From: Punica granatum
Lineage: Eukaryota > Streptophyta > Magnoliopsida > Myrtales > Lythraceae
Assembly: GCF_007655135.1 (NCBI RefSeq)
Contig: NC_045133.1
Span: 17,829,845 to 17,893,844 of the forward strand
Direction: 5' to 3'
DNA length: 64,000 nucleotides
This document shows, piece after piece, positions 63,201 to 64,000 of this stretch (position 1 is its first letter; every line of letters starts with the position of its first letter). Both the position numbers and the translations under genes were made by a program. Below the pieces are notes generated by a model, which saw only the letters and a list, made by a program, of their open reading frames with translations, was not told the DNA's origin and did not search any database.

Positions 63201-64000
63201 TCTTCAAAAACAACTTGCAGCCAAGCTCGGTCTCTAGACAGACATCACCAATACCGACAATCTTGCATGATTGTCCATTCCCCATTCTCACATAACCATA
63301 GTCCCCGGTAGTGTAAGATGAAAAGAAATCCCGATGAGGAGTGACATGAAACGAGGCACCTGTATCTGCAACCCAGGTAGAGTCCTGACATGTGAAATTC
63401 ACATAAGCTTCATCACAAATGATGTAGGTCTCTCCATCACATGCCACTGCTGTAGTGCCTTCTTCCTTCTTGCTCTCACCGTTGCCATTCTGATTTTTCT
63501 TCAGAGCTCTACACTCCCTTTTGTAGTGTCCCTCTTTTCCACAGTGATAGCAAGTGACCACTTTCCTCGTCTTCGACTTTGATCTGCCCCTCGATTTGCC
63601 ACGTGAGTTACTATGCTTGGAAGAGAAATTTCTGCTTTGACTTCTCCCCCGTTGTTCAGTAACCAAAGCTTCAGACTGAATGGAAATTCCCGTGCCTTTC
63701 CTTCTAGTCTCCTCATTAAATAAACTGTCTGTCACCGTAGCCAACGATAGCTTCCCGTTTGGCGCAGAATTGCTTAATGCAACCACAAGTGTGTCCCAAT
63801 TATCCGGTAGAGTCCCTAAAAGTAGACAGGCCTGCAACTCATCGGGTAATATTATCTCCAGGTTCGTCAACTGGTTAATAATATCCTGGAAATTACTCAT
63901 GTGCGCAGCCATATCACCTCTATCCTGGAAACGAAGATGAACCAGCTTCTTCACGAGGAATGCCTTATTTTGTGGTGTCTTCCTCGCATAGAGATTTGTC
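60292..64000 (-). CDS. Ty1-copia gag-pol polyprotein, intact in this window, 5' part off the edge
   Basis: The frame is open from the window edge (first full codon at 63999) to TAG at 60292, with no internal stop over about 1235 codons. Numbered from the codon at 63954, it shows the end of Gag (before the window edge it reads LYARKTPQNKAFLVKKL), a zinc knuckle CYHCGKEGHYKREC (135-148), protease WVADTGASFHVTP (194-206) and the pre-integrase block LWHRRLGH with CDHC (323-358). Integrase follows with likely catalytic D386, D448 and E484. The reverse transcriptase spans about 720-960, with YVDD at 898-901. RNase H is near the end, with STTEAEY. Domain order PR-IN-RT-RH defines Ty1-copia; motif style resembles the Tnt1/Tork lineage. 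The unbroken frame, tract and LTR suggest a young insertion that may still be competent. Gag's start and the 5' LTR cannot be seen. Confidence 0.95.
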   Translation of the reverse strand, partial: TNLYARKTPQNKAFLVKKLVHLRFQDRGDMAAHMSNFQDIINQLTNLEIILPDELQACLLLGTLPDNWDTLVVALSNSAPNGKLSLATVTDSLFNEETRRKGTGISIQSEALVTEQRGRSQSRNFSSKHSNSRGKSRGRSKSKTRKVVTCYHCGKEGHYKRECRALKKNQNGNGESKKEEGTTAVACDGETYIICDEAYVNFTCQDSTWVADTGASFHVTPHRDFFSSYTTGDYGYVRMGNGQSCKIVGIGDVCLETELGCKLFLKKVRHVPEIRLNLISTGQLDDEGYSNEFSNGRWKLSKGSLIVARGQKTDTLYRLRARHNSGQINVAEDYPIELWHRRLGHISEKGIQILARKQSLPVKGMHLSTCDHCLAGKQRRVSFVRSRPSRCHHILDLVHTDVCFMSDRSLGGALYFVTFIDDHTRKVWAYPMRTKDQVTEIFKNFHVTVERETGMKLKCVRADNGGEYRGPFENYCRTHGIKLEKTVPKTPQQNGLAERMNRTIVERVRCMLSQAKLSKPFWGEAMRSAVDLINLTPSVALDGDVPQQVWTGKKVSYKHLRVFGCRASVHIPRDERSKLDAKAKQCIFLGYAHEEFGYRLWDPDSKKIIRSRDVVFFEDQTIEDLQKLEKASVGNPHEISIPVPVDVEHPMEEVPGEYEETTTGGEIPQVDDDVTTDDTGSQLQLEPADLPRQSDRIRRSSTRYPPHEYVLLTDGGEPECYDEAVAHEYKEHWLKAMNEEMNSLSENHTYDLVKLPQGKRALKNKWVYRLKTENSRPRYKARLVVKGFNQKKGVDFEEIFSPVVKMSSIRVVLALAASLNLEIEQLDVKTAFLHGDLEEEIYMEQPEGFRVKGKEHLVCRLRKSLYGLKQAPRQWYKKFDSFMLSHGYTRTTSDHCVFVKQFSNGDFIILLLYVDDMLLVGHDMSKIIELKKELNKSFAMKDLGPAKQILGMHISRDRSSGKLWLSQEKYIEKILDRFNMGNAKPVSSPLASHFKLSSKQCPTSEKEKEEMKKVPYSSAVGSLMYAMVCTRPDIAHSVGVVSRFLSNPGKEHWNAVKWILRYLRGTSKVCLHFGTGKPELVGYTDADMAGDIDSRKSTSGYLMTFAGGAISWQSRLQKCIALSTTEAEYIAVTEGCKEMLWLQKFLKELSLKQERYVLHCDSQSAIHLCKNPTFHSRSKHIDIKFHWIRDVLEFKLVKLDKVHTDENGADMMTKPLAREKLHVCRSIAGMLEASK

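Overview
The window looks like nuclear DNA of a dicot plant. It is AT-rich, has spliced genes with GT-AG introns, and carries a class III peroxidase, a C1/DC1 zinc-finger protein and a BED-finger NLR immune receptor. Between them lie many Ty1-copia, LINE, MULE-like and hAT-like elements. One MITE type, with an interior rich in repeated 'aactc' and a TGTGTTTGG-type end, suggested Myrtales to me, but that is only an impression. No bacterial, organellar or viral genome is present.

Layout. 1-8 kb: intergenic DNA with a MULE-like element bounded by a direct repeat (1493-2302), a MITE, and a degenerate two-exon piece of the splicing-factor gene SF3A2 that still has its intron. 8-11.3 kb: an apparently intact four-exon peroxidase gene on the minus strand, of the peroxidase 29 type, in which the distal catalytic His is replaced by Ser. 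11.9-15.3 kb: a 3.3 kb foldback (palindromic) element with a perfect 10-bp flanking duplication and a younger MITE inside one arm. 16.4-24 kb: a hAT MITE, two TIR elements, tandem duplications and copy A of a local duplication. 24.5-25.9 kb: an intact two-exon C1-domain (CHP-rich) gene on the plus strand. 28-32 kb: copy B of the duplication, interrupted by a decayed, truncated copia element and by a small poly(A) retroposon. 32-38 kb: gene-free DNA with degenerate repeats.

38-52 kb holds three LINE relics and, on the minus strand at 39.4-43.8 kb, a BED-CC-NB-ARC-LRR gene. Its single long reading frame is broken only by two in-frame stop codons, so it reads as a recently disabled resistance gene. 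52-59.5 kb holds a deleted hAT element that keeps the C-terminal piece of a transposase, a neighbouring TIR element, SINE-like copies and microsatellites. 59.6-64 kb is a Ty1-copia retrotransposon on the minus strand. Its 3' LTR, polypurine tract and open gag-pol frame are visible, and its 5' part lies beyond the window edge.

Only two host genes look intact: the peroxidase and the C1-domain protein. No operon-like or pathway cluster links them. The most informative content is the disabled BED-NLR, the non-canonical peroxidase active site, the captured SF3A2 fragment, and the insertion history that can be read by comparing duplicated segments. I found no convincing evidence for a wholly new biological system.
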